From assembly GCA_012295275.1 (NCBI GenBank), contig CM022673.1, forward strand, positions 19,089,810-19,153,809: 64,000 nt of DNA, read 5' to 3'. This document shows, piece after piece, positions 53,107-64,000 of this stretch. Below the pieces are notes generated by a model. That model was not told the origin of the DNA. It did not search any database and was given only the letters and a program-made list of their open reading frames with translations. The DNA comes from Chrysomallon squamiferum (lineage: Eukaryota; Mollusca; Gastropoda; Neomphalida; Peltospiridae). Every line of letters starts with the position of its first letter. The stretch's first letter is position 1. The translations under genes were made by a program, and so were the position numbers.

Positions 53107-53519
53107 AATAATAATAATGATAATAATAACAATAATAATAATGATAATAATAACAATAATAATAATAATAATAATCATAATAATAATAATAATAATAAAA
53201 CTTTATTTCATGGCCTTACATTGTTGGGGGTTGTATTCATTATTTAATTCTGTCCACCTCTAACTTAAGAACAAATTACGGGAGATAAATTAGTGTGCAC
53301 TATTTTTTTTTTACTTTAAGAGTTATTGTTCCGCAATCTAAATGCATTCAGACATTCATACATAATCACATTCTACATACGTATGTACGTATATTACATA
53401 GCACTGAAATAAAAACAGAATTTAAAGAATACTGATACAAACTGGAGTCGATAATTGACTGCTGGGATAATGTGTATTGTTCCCTATTTATTTTTTAAAA
53501 TTTTGCTTTTATTATTTTT

Positions 53520-53611
<92 letters not shown>

Positions 53612-54754
53612 TGATTAATCATTAAGCTAATTAATCAAGAGAAGAGGACAGCTCTGTCACACAAGATTACAGTAAGAAGAAGAAGAAGAAGAAGAAACTG
53701 TACTGTAACTCTGTATGACTATAGTGCATTTTTTTGTGTGTTTCTTTATTCTTTTTTTTCTTTCTTTTTTTTCTTTTTTTAATGATTAAGAAAACGTTTT
53801 CTGTGGGATAGTGAATCCCTGACATGAAAAGAAAAGGAAAATTAAATTAAAAGTAGTCTGCATGAAAAGTGAAGAAAGGTTATAAATTTCCATACTTTTA
53901 TTTCACCCTCAGTATTTTTTTAAATCTTAAAATGTTGTCACACAACGGAGGAGCCGAAGGGCACAGTTATTGTACTTTAGAAAAACAATAAAAACTTACG
54001 AACATAATCCTTGTGGAACAAGCTGATATTTAGGAGGATTTCTTGAAGTTAGATGAATAAGAATTTTCTTCTGGCCCTCTATGTTAGTAAGAGTGGTATT
54101 TCGTACGAATGCCACCTTTCTGAAATAAAAGCTAAATAACTGAAACAACTAACTGACATTCATAAACGAATTTAGTGTGTATGCATTTTTTATAATATAA
54201 ATACCTATGATTTGTTATACCTGTATGTATGTGCGTGTGTCTGTATGTGGGCGTATATATATATGAATATGGATGTATGTCTGTATGTATGTGTGACAAA
54301 GCTAGATATTTTCGTCTTTGTTTTAATTTTGAAACCCCGATGTGTATTAAGATAATAATATGATTTGTTATGACTGTGTGTATGGGTGCGTGTGTATGTG
54401 TGTGTATAGTAAGCCCATTAATGCCACATCAGCAACTTACGTTGGACAACACTGATCATAATCTGTATCATGTGCTGGAACATGTTTTTCGTTTCTCAAA
54501 GTGATCGATTTAAATTTCTGATGACTTTTTATCCACTGATTATTCATTTCTTCAATTTGTTGTTTGGTGAAAAACAGGTTTCCGAACAAAGTGTCTATTT
54601 TCTTCTCGACATCCAAACACCAGAATTCATCAGAACATTGTTGATTTGCTTCATTAACGTAATACAGTTTTTCAGTTGTTTTTGTATCAGTTGCAACAGA
54701 ATTATTTGTTTTGTAAACTATCCACAGCAACCATAACCACAACCACTTACACAT
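52629..54754 (-). CDS. Secreted Spaetzle-like cystine-knot ligand C
   Basis: Third and most diverged paralogue. Exons in transcript order 54441-54754, 54000-54119 and 52629-52773 join to 579 nt (192 aa). Both introns are phase 2 and the middle exon is again exactly 120 nt, which supports common descent. The start at 54754 (MCKWLWLWLLWIV, a signal peptide) lies just after TTGTCAG. The pro-region keeps LFGNLFFTKQQIEEM, aligning with YGGLFKTKQQI of the others, but has no RxRR site. The knot runs from DQCCPT through NIEGQKKILIHL, GLC, GSCSVKC, FFLLVADFS and FDRFELPAYCSCKNI. Cysteine order matches genes A and B. One NTT sequon. It lies tail to tail with gene B. Confidence 0.8.
53018..53199. repeat. 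Compound trinucleotide array (ACC)n-(ACA)n-(ATA)n in ligand C intron 2
   Basis: About 180 bp of triplets changing in steps: ACC units to about 53063, AAC/ACA units to about 53105, then AAT/ATA units with scattered TGA and ACA variants. On minus it reads (GGT)n-(TGT)n-(TAT)n within the intron between the second and third exons of ligand C. Apparent open frames across it on both strands are artefacts of the triplet period. Confidence 0.95.
53519..53609. repeat. (CA)n-(GA)n microsatellite
   Basis: A short CA run passes into about 38 GA units, in intron 2 of ligand C. Confidence 0.95.
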
Positions 54755-55081
54755 TGTCTGACAAAAATGGTGTACAGGACCACCTTGGTTAAGAAATCCA
54801 ACAAAAAGTAAGTAGTAACCATGTATATAAATAAATAAAATGATCAAACGTGATTTCCTGCATAACATTAAACAAGATAAAAAAAATATGTACAATAATG
54901 TTTTATAATTTATTAGAAGTGTTTTAAGAATTCGCTATTTAAAATACATGTTTTGGAATTTGATAAAAAGAGAAATTAATTAAATTTATTGGTCACATCC
55001 TTGAGAACGATACATTTTATCACAGAGCTAGTCGAAGACAAATAAATTTCATTCAAAGAAGAAAATAAATAAATCACTTAC

Positions 55082-55250
55082 TTTTACAATGAAATCAGAC
55101 AGCCGCTGAACAGACAGATTTTGAAAACAGTAAGTAAATGCGACGTTATTTTAAGCGATGCTGATATTTATTCTGCACGAAATGTCAACTATAAGGTGAC
55201 GTTGTAATGTTTAGTTAATTTCTCTCGTGATGTCTAATTCCTGATTTGTC
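55082..55250 (-). other. Possible 5' untranslated exon of ligand C
   Basis: On minus, GTAAAA then GTAAGTGATT forms a strong donor at 55080-55081, with a less AT-rich block upstream of it (to about 55250). The coding exon acceptor TTGTCAG is at about 54758. An untranslated first exon here would parallel gene A. The upstream limit and the promoter are not defined. Confidence 0.3.
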
Positions 55251-56170
55251 ACTGGTGAACACAGGATTTAGTCAGGAATGCTATCACTTAATTTACATAA
55301 AAATCATTTAGTCCGCTTGTTTCAAAATTTTCACCTTGTTTAAGTTCCTAACTAGCTCTTTTTATAACTATTACTTGTTTGAAATTATCATTCAGATACA
55401 TATTTATTTATTGAAATTAAAAATATTTTTTATGTGAAGTGTAAAATAATATACAGAACGAATTAAAATCGTGTGTGAACATTTAGTCAGTCCTCGGTAG
55501 ATTAAATGTCAGAGAACTGTTTTAAAATTCGTGTTAGCAATGCTAGGAACTGTCGTAATTAATTTAGAAATAGGTAAGGCTTTATTTGATCAACAAAGCG
55601 TCTGAAAACAAGTAAATAGTGGTTTGGTACGTCGTTTTCAAACGCTGTTTTACAAGTCGATATCATCAAGTGTCATTCACTTTAAATACAGTTATTATTA
55701 TCTTTGTTTAAAGTCATTAATGAGTGTGTGTGTTGTTGTTGTTGTTGTTTTTGTGTGTGTGTGTGTGTGTGTCCTGATTTAATAATTTTTATCTATGCCT
55801 TTTCTACCTCTGTGTAATTTGTATTTAACTGGTTCCAGTTTTCTGACTTTTACTTACATCGATAAGAGAAGATATTTTCAAGGATGTTAAATAAAAATAA
55901 ATAAATATATGATTCCGTTTAAATAATTACTGTCGGGATTAATCACTGACGCCTGCGTTTTCATAAGCTGGTGATGATTTGATTCTCCTGTAAGCTGCCT
56001 TAAGTTTCACTTAAATCGAATGTCTTGTATGTACTCTACCTGTATGTTGAGAACATGTAATGAAAAGTAAAAAAATAAAAATAAAAATAAAAAAAAAAAA
56101 ATAATATTAAAGAAAATTCATAATTTACTTTATATTTAGAAAATAAGTGGTTTTATTTATTTATTTATTA

Positions 56171-56220
<50 letters not shown>

Positions 56221-56560
56221 TTGTAGTGTTTTTATTTATTTCAATTTTTGTTTTTGTTGTTAGGTGCTCTATTTTATTGTTTCTATTATAATTATATTTT
56301 AATGAGAGAAAGAGAAAGATAGACAGAAATGGAGAGAAATTAAATAATGTTTTTTTTTTTTTTAATCTATATACTAATGGCTCTTTTTATTTTGTTATTT
56401 TTCATTTATCTTTAGAATAACAGATCACGATATATGTTCATTGTTCATTCGTTAGGTTTGCTTTTAACTGGACCTGAGCGAATACAATAAAAAGCCGCTA
56501 ACAGTGCTGACAGCGAAGCAAAAAAGGAAGAAAAAAGTCGTCATTATACTTTGGTGGGTT
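55251..56560. other. Intergenic, no gene seen
   Basis: AT-rich sequence with GT runs (55752-55772), a TTA triplet array at 56172-56218 and poly-A near 56085-56102. No supported exon was found on either strand. Confidence 0.6.
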
Positions 56561-56731
56561 TATTTTACGCCAGAGGGCTTTTTAGTATGCAGGTCTGAAC
56601 TCGAGCGGTAACTATACACAGACAGAGAATAAGGGAATAATAAAACTACAGTCAAGCAAATACGTCGATGTGTTCTTAACTGAACTTCTTGGATACCCAT
56701 GGCATGTGTGGATTGTTTTCCGAAGACGCAG
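56560..56731 (+). other. Candidate 5' untranslated exon with upstream ORF for the 58-kb gene
   Basis: A GC-richer block ends in a clean donor, GACGCAG then GTATGT, at 56731. Splicing to the acceptor AAACCAG at 58045-58051 places the main ATG (58062) 10 bases into the next exon. In the spliced leader an ATG at 56699 opens MACVDCFPKTQDY, which stops at TAA one base before the main ATG. A second, three-codon ORF starts at about 56669. The exon start is approximate. Confidence 0.5.
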
Positions 56732-57169
56732 GTATGTAATATTTTAAAACTTTAAACGTTTCCCTTTAAAAGAATACATTATTATATCCAAATAACTGTG
56801 TGCAATGTTTATCACAATATGTGTTTTTAAGTCTTTTATGATATCTAAACTGATCCATTTAAACCATGTAGAAGACAATAATTTTTATTTTTAACATATA
56901 TATCTCTGTTTATAAGATATGTTCCTTTATTATAAATATCAATATTAACCTTTCTTTATTATCATACAGAAGAAGCTTTTTATCCAATTTAATACTGATA
57001 AGGATCGTCATGTAATACTGGAAATGTAAATACAATAAACAGAATTATAGGCTAGTCTGTATTTATGTAAGCATTAAATATCTTGAGATATACTTAGACT
57101 AATACTGATAAATGTCTCCGTACGTCACTGATAAATATTAGTTAATATATATGTATGTGTGTGTATATG

Positions 57170-57280
<111 letters not shown>

Positions 57281-58061
57281 TTAATACTAAACTTTTATCG
57301 ATTAATCAAAAGGTTAATCATGGAAGTGACTAATACCTTTTAAAATAATAATTTATCTAGGTAACAAGATAATCAGAATGCTGTATGTTATTTTATTATT
57401 CCAGTTGTTGACACAAATAATAACAAATCTTGATGGTATACCACTAACAGTTCATTATGCCAATAGAAATCCCTTAAATATTTAAATTTGTTCTTGCATG
57501 ATTTTTATGGACTTTTTTTTGTTGGTTTTTGTTTGTTTCATTACTTATATCATACATTCAATGAAAAAAAAAAAAAAAACAACAACAATGAGAAAACGTT
57601 AATCGTATTAACGAGCTTTTAAATGCTATGTATAGTCGTGAACCTGTAATTAATATACAGAGCATTTACTTATCAACCGGCTGGAATAGTTTTCAATACA
57701 GGATTTTTTTTTATCGCTGTTTCGGACAGTATGTTTATGAGGTTATTTAACAATTTTATGTTAAAAAATCCAGCAAAGCGTGAAAAAGATATATCGAATT
57801 TCAGCCGAGATAACAAACAGAAAGGCCCTTGTACCGACAAAAACAGAAACAGTTTCCACGTCATATATGTGGGTGTTACAAATTATGGTGACATGAATAA
57901 TTTTATTCATAAAACAGAACTATTGTTCCAAAATTCAACGACTTTTTATATAAAAAAAAAAAAATCGCCATTAATTACATCTTAGGTTTTATGAATGTTA
58001 ACTGCTGTGTGTGTGTATATGTGATAATTATATCAGTTTGATTTAAACCAGGATTATTAAG

Positions 58062-61000
58062 ATGACCACCGTTGAAAGTCACTCTGATGTTACCCAACCA
58101 ATTCCGAGTGAGAAAAGTTCTCTAGGAATAGTGGAGTTCGGCTTTCATGCAAAAACCTCATTTGAAGCGGACGAGGCATTGCTTCTGACGAGAAGCGAAA
58201 AATTTACAGTACACCCTCCCCCGAAGGATGATGATATTTGGAAGAGAAAACCTCCAGATTTCAGATATGTAGTTTATGAACCCAAGCCCCCACAAAGAAA
58301 TTCACGAGATTCACAGCAGCCTTGGAGATACGGCACCATTCCAGGAGAGAGAACAATATATAAACGAGAACAGAAATCGTTATTACCTTTAATATTCCGA
58401 AGCGCAGAGCCAACGAGAAAAGAATTCTTGACAAGATTTCGTATCATTAGACCATTCACTGCCAAGAAAGAATTTGTTAGTAAAGGAATGAATATCCCCG
58501 AAGAATATCAGCCGCCAAAACCGCACGACTACAGAGGGGTACGTATAAACAGTTTCTAGAGGTGGATGTAAGCGGTACGTATAAGCAGTCTACAGAGGTG
58601 AATGCAGCGGTTTAATTATAAACAGTATATAGAGGTGAATGTAGGTGGTACGTATAAACAGTCTACCGAGATGAATGTAAGGGTATGTATAAACACTCTT
58701 CAGAAGTGAATGTGTGTGGGTGTATAAGCGGAACGTATAAACAGTCTACAGAGGTAAATGTAATGGGTATGTATAAACACTCTTCAGAAGTGAATGTAAG
58801 CGAAACGTATAAACAGTCTACAGAGGTAAATGTAATGGGTACGAATAAACACTCTTCAGAAGTGAATGTAAGCGAAACGTATAAACAGTCTACAGAGGTA
58901 AATGTAATGGGTACGAATAAACACTCTTCAGAAGTGAATGTAAGCGAAACGTATAAACAGTCTACAGAGGTAAATGTAATGGGTACGAATAAACACTCTT
59001 CAGAAGTGAATGTAAGCGAAACGTATAAACAGTCTACAGAGGTAAATGTAATGGGTACGTATAAACACTCTTCAGAAGTGAATGTGTGTGGGTGGGTGTA
59101 TAAGCGGAACGTATAAACAGTCTATAAATGTAATGGAACGAATAAACAGTCTTCACAGAATGTAAGCGAAACGTATAAACAGTCTACAGAGGTAAATGTA
59201 ATGGGTACGAATAAACACTCTTCAGAAGTGAATGTAAGCGAAACGTATAAACAGTCTACAGAGGTAAATGTAAGCGGAACGTATAAAGTCTACTGAGGTG
59301 AATGTAAGGGGTACGTATTAGCGCACTATATAAAGCTATGTATTAAGTTAATCAGTTATTCAAAAATAATTTTCTTTTTGGAAATATAATGTTGAGTCTT
59401 AATTAGTAATATTTTTTTATCAACATGTCCGTGAAAAATGATTGAAGTTATTAATCAAATAGTTCTGAAGTTATGTTTTTATTTTTTTGTTTTGTTTTTA
59501 AATATTTAATATTTTAGTGCCGTTTGAGCATAATTACAATTTTCAACAAATCTTGAATTTTAAGGGCCGATTCTGAACTGATAATGTCATTATATGTCAT
59601 TCTATGCGTCGTAAAGATACATTATCATTTTTTTTTCTTCATATCTCTGAAAACTACATTGATATATGAAGCCAGATCTGGTAAAATCCACCATTTGCAC
59701 TAGACCATTCACAGGATAAAAAATTAAAGTGACATAGGTGTAATCACAACACAGTGACATTTGATATTCAGACCAAATATTTCTGTTGATGTGTATAACG
59801 ACTTGACTTTTTAAAACTTAACAAAAGAATCAGGCTTTACTGTTGTAAAAATGTACGTTTTAACAAAGACCTAATCAGTAATTTATCTTTTGTACTGTTA
59901 TACATTTTACAATGCAAAGCATTTAAATTAAAGTAATTACATTTTTTATGACTGACAGCTCCTGGTAATACTGTTATTTTACAATAAAATCGGAATATTT
60001 ATTGTAAGAGTCGTAAAATGTTTTTTTTTTACAACAAAGATGTAATTAGTCAAATTTATAAAAATGAATTTAAAAACTGAAAATGTTTTTAATTCAGTAT
60101 CCACCAATAAAAAGCCTGGGACTTCCTGAATTTGAAACTGACTATGAAAAGGACCCATACAATATCAAGTTTCATACACAACGTCTTAGAACAAGCAAGT
60201 ATTGATCTAATTATGTATGTTGTTGGCAATGTGTGAAATTGTGCAAATATTTCAGTAACCTAAATGTGTATGATTCACTGCCTTAAATGATTGATCCATC
60301 ATTCATTGACAGCAATTGTTGTAAAGGTAAACACAAGAAGATGCAACATTAAATCTTTAGCATAAGAACAATCATAATAAACCACTCCTCCAAAATATAT
60401 ATAAATATAACACCAAAATCTCACCATCATCAATGAATAACTCTATACTTTTGCAACATATTATGAAATTAAAGTATTGGGGTTTCTTGTTATAATTAGT
60501 TAAGACATACTGTTTGTTTTTCAGCATATTAGCCATCCTTTTAAAATGCACTGACAGTAACCTTTTATGTTAATCAGTTCATAAATACTACTTATATTTT
60601 GACTGAAATACTGCTTTTGACTCACATTTAGATGTGAAATGATCTAGATACTCTATAATTGTTTTGTATGTGCCTTTGTTGTAGACAGCATATCCAGAAT
60701 GAATTTACAGCATAGGTCTGATGAGAATCCATTTTTACACATTGCCTATAACATATGTATGGTCTGACCTATCTGTATACCTGTATATATCATTTATAGT
60801 TCAGCAACTTCAATTGAATGATTTTATATTCTAGATGTTTTATATAAAAATATATTCTTCAAATTAATAAAACGTTGCTGGCAATCAGTATGAAATAAAC
60901 TAATTTAGTCAACTTTGTTTTTGTTAAAAGTAATTAAAAAATAAAACTGAATTAAAAATAAATAATGTAACTGAATTTTCCACAAACAACTTTTGTTAAT

Positions 61001-61405
61001 TCAGAATAAAATTCATTCTATTAAGGAGTAAATAATTCATTCATAATGAAAGGAAATTATATATTCATGGTTATTTTTACTGAGAGCTTCTAACAAACTG
61101 TAAAATCAAGTTTTTTTTCTTCTCCATTTTTGTTTATTTACATGATTGGGGAAGTGTTAATTGCTGACATTTTGTTTATCAGTCCATGGCAGTGTTCTAA
61201 GCTGTGCAGATCGGGATTTTGCAGAAGGTCGTCAGATGGGAAGAGCAAAGACTCCTCAGTTGCCATATGATCCATGTCTGATTCTCTACAGAGAACAATG
61301 GCCACAACCACAGGCAGCTTTCACTGTGTGCATTATTTTAATATTTTAAAAACTTTTCTTAACTGATGACATATATGTTTTAAATTAGTAATTATCTTGA
61401 TATAT

Positions 61406-61491
<86 letters not shown>

Positions 61492-61732
61492 AATTATTGA
61501 ACAGCTGATACCATACTTTATTAGTTATTGTTATTCTATTTATTATAATTTTTTTTTTTTCACTGAGTAAAAAAAAAATTCAGTGACACTATTTATTTTG
61601 CAGAGATACCGCCAGAGAAATCGCCAGCCTTACAGTGCATTCATGGAGAGAGTAGAGACAACATTAAGTGCTCACTGGGCAAAGGAAAAACTTGAGAAAA
61701 CCCTTCAAGAAAAAGGAAAAATTGAACAGTGA
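58062..61732 (+). CDS. Probable axonemal/sperm microtubule inner protein-like, 281 aa
   Basis: Four coding exons, 58062-58538, 60098-60194, 61183-61325 and 61604-61732, join to 846 nt (281 aa). The protein is soluble and rich in Pro, Arg and Tyr with little predicted helix. Landmarks are PPDFRYVVYEPKPP, LLPLIFRSAEPTRKEFLTRF then RIIRPF, IKSLGLPEFE, and RQPYSAFMERVETTLSAHWA near the end. Such short, Pro- and aromatic-rich chains are typical of microtubule inner proteins of cilia and sperm tails; my best guess is the TEPP/SPMIP8 family, from memory and unverified. The second intron seems to use a GC donor (ACAA then GCAAGT at 60195), because the nearby GT donors break the frame with HGSVLSCADRDF. 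The first intron starts in a minisatellite. Poly-A signal possibly ATTAAA near 61807. Confidence 0.72.
58539..59316 (+). repeat. 36/72-bp minisatellite derived from the exon 1 splice donor
   Basis: About 21 units with a 36-bp basic period, organised from about 58690 as 72-bp pairs (an acgtataaacagtctacaga type alternating with an acgaataaacactcttcaga type). The first unit begins at the splice donor of exon 1, so the array repeats GTACGTATAA (donor-like), and each unit also contains AGAG then GTAAAT, another donor-like site. Because 36 is a multiple of three, one frame stays open for 143 codons (58685-59116), giving a 12-residue periodic peptide; no evidence suggests it is translated. Confidence 0.93.
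59320..60097 (+). other. Rest of intron 1 of the 58-kb gene
   Basis: Ordinary AT-rich intron sequence; no exon, repeat or element recognised. It ends at the acceptor TTCAG before 60098. Confidence 0.6.
61408..61489. repeat. (GA)n microsatellite
   Basis: About 41 GA units in the last intron of the 58-kb gene, between exons ending at 61325 and starting at 61604. Confidence 0.95.
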
Positions 61733-63785
61733 AAAAAGATTTCTTGATTTGCAGTTGATATTACACAGAAATAAGCTAATCACACCAAGGATAATTGAAC
61801 AAAATTATTAAATGGAAAATGATTATTTGTGACTGATGACAGAAAACAGTTTCTTATTTCACATATTCGTTACAGACTTATGTAATTTTTTATTCATAAA
61901 ATTATGAAAGTACTTGCAATTTTTGTTGGGACTGTCTTTTCATTTCAAAATAATGTAACTGTTAGAATTTAAAAGAAACAAAAAACAACTTTATTTTGAA
62001 TTACATATTACTTAAACAGCACTTCACTGCGATGAAGTGGGCATGTGCCTCATGTGAGTATTTGTCTGTGTTCAAGTACCACTGCAAGTACCAAGATTAT
62101 CAAATGTGCAAACTTAAAAGTAGAACCACGACATGTTGATTTCCTTTGCTGTTTTTAAAAATAATTACATAGAAAGTTTTTATTTTTATTCATAAACTAC
62201 TAAGCAAAATGGAAGGTTGCTTGCTTGATGGCTGTTGCAGTCGAGTTAGTTTGCTGACTGGACTTTTTGAAAGGGAGGATTAGGATAGTGACTTTAAAAG
62301 CAACTTTCTCACAAGAATAGTTAATGGTGTTAGCTCAAAGAAAATAATTCCACTGTTTCAACTGTTAATAACCTGACATATCAGACTGTAAATACATACA
62401 TAAATACCTACCCCATGCAAAGAAAATAAAACAAAACAAACAACAACTCGCCAAAGAAAACACCACACAAACAATGAGCAGATTTTCTTTTACATACTAA
62501 CATAGAAAATTGGAGAAAATTAAAACTAAAAAGTTAACCATCTCTGACATACTGACATCTATAAAAGTAAATGTTATCACTTTTAATAAATCTGTATAAC
62601 ATGAAACAATTGTAAATGCCTCAGATAACAAATTTTAATAATACTGTGAATATCCTTTGATTAAACAATATAAAATTAACTGGAAGGACAATATTAAAAA
62701 TTATTAAATCAGGACACACACACACACCACTGATATTTAATATTGCACATATTTGATAAAGAATTTTTAATACGAAGTAATTCACCTTAATTTTATATAT
62801 GTGTATATTTCATCAAAATGAAATGAGACAAGAAAATTAAAAACTGATATTTACACAGCATTATAATTTACAACTATAAAATATTTGTAACAGAGACAAT
62901 TACTAAATAGACCTATATGCAAATGCAGTTTTAAACAAACAACTTGAAAAATCTCATTTAATGAATGTAAATATTTAAACTCTGAGTCTGAAGTACTCTG
63001 ACAATGCTGTCAACCATGAACCTTTAAAATGTTATATCTATGATGTATGAAATAATTGTTGTTCAAAGTCTTTCTAAAGCTCCTTTTTAGTTTTATACCA
63101 TTATTTATCCTCAGACAGAAATATTTCCAACATATACTATGCCTCATTTTATATATTTAAAACCAGAAATAACAAATACATGAAGAAGTCCAACAGAAGT
63201 ATAGAGAGTTAAATCAGAAATAGCAAAGATGAAATACCATATATATATATGATATTTCATCTTTGCTATTTCTGATTTAACAAATATATATCAAATAAAG
63301 ATCTCTAGTGTTCTGCACTCCACCACAAAGTCCTGGCAAATCTGTGTAATATCTTCTGCACTGTGGACCACACTAATACATCAAGTGTTACACTGGCCTG
63401 GAAATGTTTTTGATTTTCAATACAATTTTATTATTCTAAGAATTTTGGGTTTTCTGGAGTGAAATTTGGTATTTTGCCTAATATGGAATAAGATTACATT
63501 CTTGATATCATTCATAGTCTAAAACCACCAAAACAACAAGTAACATTTGAACTGTAAGAAAATACTTTTAAAAAAACCCCCAGACTCTCTATTTATACAA
63601 AAACAAAGAATATCAGAAGAAACTATACAGGTAAAAATTAAATTAAAGATTAATAAAATTAAAATAAACTAAATTTCCTGTAGATTTTAACCAATTAGCT
63701 ATGACACATTTAACAATAACAAAATATCTAATATCCATAATACTGTAAATATATTCTATTCTCCCAGGTTATCTGTCACTTGCAT
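61733..63785. other. Tail-to-tail spacer before the gene at the right edge
   Basis: Contains the 3' UTR of the 58-kb gene and, on minus, probably the long 3' UTR of the gene ending at 63786. No exon was seen. A long hairpin at 63208-63281 is described separately. Confidence 0.55.
63208..63281. repeat. Long near-perfect inverted repeat (hairpin)
   Basis: Arms of about 30 bp (gttaaatcagaaatagcaaa at the left, its exact complement at the right) match without a break except one position next to the loop. They are separated by about 12 bp of alternating AT. A transcript from either strand would fold into a roughly 30-bp stem. Confidence 0.9.
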
Positions 63786-63888
63786 CTACAGTTTTGTTTC
63801 ATCTCTTTTTTGTAATACAGCAAGGCCCGTTTTGTATTCATTCACTTCAATTCCTTCCCATGTTTTATTGTTCAGTGGTTTCATATAT
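63786..63888 (-). CDS. Last coding exon of an unidentified gene (partial)
   Basis: On minus, the acceptor TTAATACAG is followed by a frame entered in phase 1, reading YMKPLNNKTWEGIEVNEY then KTGLAVLQKRDETKL and a TAG stop at 63786-63788. The composition is coding-like (few stops, balanced residues, less AT-rich than its flanks). The rest of the gene lies beyond the window. I cannot name the family from 33 residues; the exon call rests on acceptor, frame and composition only. Confidence 0.55.
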
Positions 63889-64000
63889 CTGTATTAAAAG
63901 TATAAATTATCAGTTAATCACTGTTAAAAATAACATCAGTTTAATTCCAGCTAATATTTTTTTGTTTTGATTCTTTGATTCATGCCACTCAGAACAATAT

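Noticed and set aside
52849-53263. Open frames of over 100 codons on both strands made of Thr/Ile or Val/Ile runs
   Set aside because: Pure triplet microsatellite; no splice signals or family resemblance.
54437-54895. 152-codon frame extending ligand C upstream with a hydrophobic start
   Set aside because: The upstream part reads through the acceptor TTGTCAG; paralogues begin with a signal peptide just after the acceptor, so the start is at 54754.
58685-59116. 143-codon open frame with a 12-residue repeat (KQSTEVNV / KHSSEVNV)
   Set aside because: It is the 36-bp minisatellite read in one frame, inside an intron; the open frame follows from the period being a multiple of three.

Overview
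This is eukaryotic nuclear DNA from an invertebrate animal. It is strongly AT-rich, and its genes are split by many short introns with ordinary GT-AG borders. It is full of simple repeats (poly-A, GA, TA, TAA, TCTA/TGTC). The clearest protein is a UBR3 ubiquitin ligase with 37 coding exons, and there are cystine-knot ligands resembling Spaetzle, a protostome family. This points to a protostome, perhaps a lophotrochozoan such as a mollusc; I cannot exclude a chelicerate or another arthropod. All exon models were made by hand from splice sites, reading-frame continuity and, where present, paralogue comparison.

Layout. (1) 35-20243, minus strand: a complete UBR3-type N-recognin E3 ligase. The 37 coding exons join in frame to 1,811 residues. 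(2) 20244-21418: a head-to-head intergenic region with two ETS-like motifs, a candidate shared promoter. (3) 21419-25952, plus: a complete four-exon cytochrome b561 (248 residues, six membrane segments, four haem histidines). (4) 25953-35149: a gene-free stretch with a 175-bp tandem duplication, a 482-bp foldback element and one copy of a short inverted-repeat element. (5) 35150-37781, plus: a five-exon, 151-residue helical protein that I do not recognise. (6) 40021-54754: three paralogous secreted proteins, each of three coding exons with identical intron phases and a C-terminal Spaetzle-like cystine knot. Two are head to tail on plus, and the third is on minus, tail to tail with the second. 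A broken pogo/Tigger-type transposon lies between the first and second, and a second copy of the short inverted-repeat element lies inside an intron of the second. (7) 58062-61732, plus: a four-exon, 281-residue protein resembling a sperm axoneme inner protein (possibly the TEPP/SPMIP8 family). Its first intron begins with a 36-bp minisatellite grown from its own splice donor. (8) 63786-63888, minus: the last coding exon of a gene that continues beyond the window.

The most interesting content is the Spaetzle-like ligand cluster. All three copies have a cysteine pattern that differs from the arthropod one: a CC pair at the start of the knot, and YCSC rather than CCxC at its end. Also notable are two separate tandem arrays, in UBR3 intron 9 and in the 58-kb gene, that each duplicate an exon-intron junction together with its splice donor.
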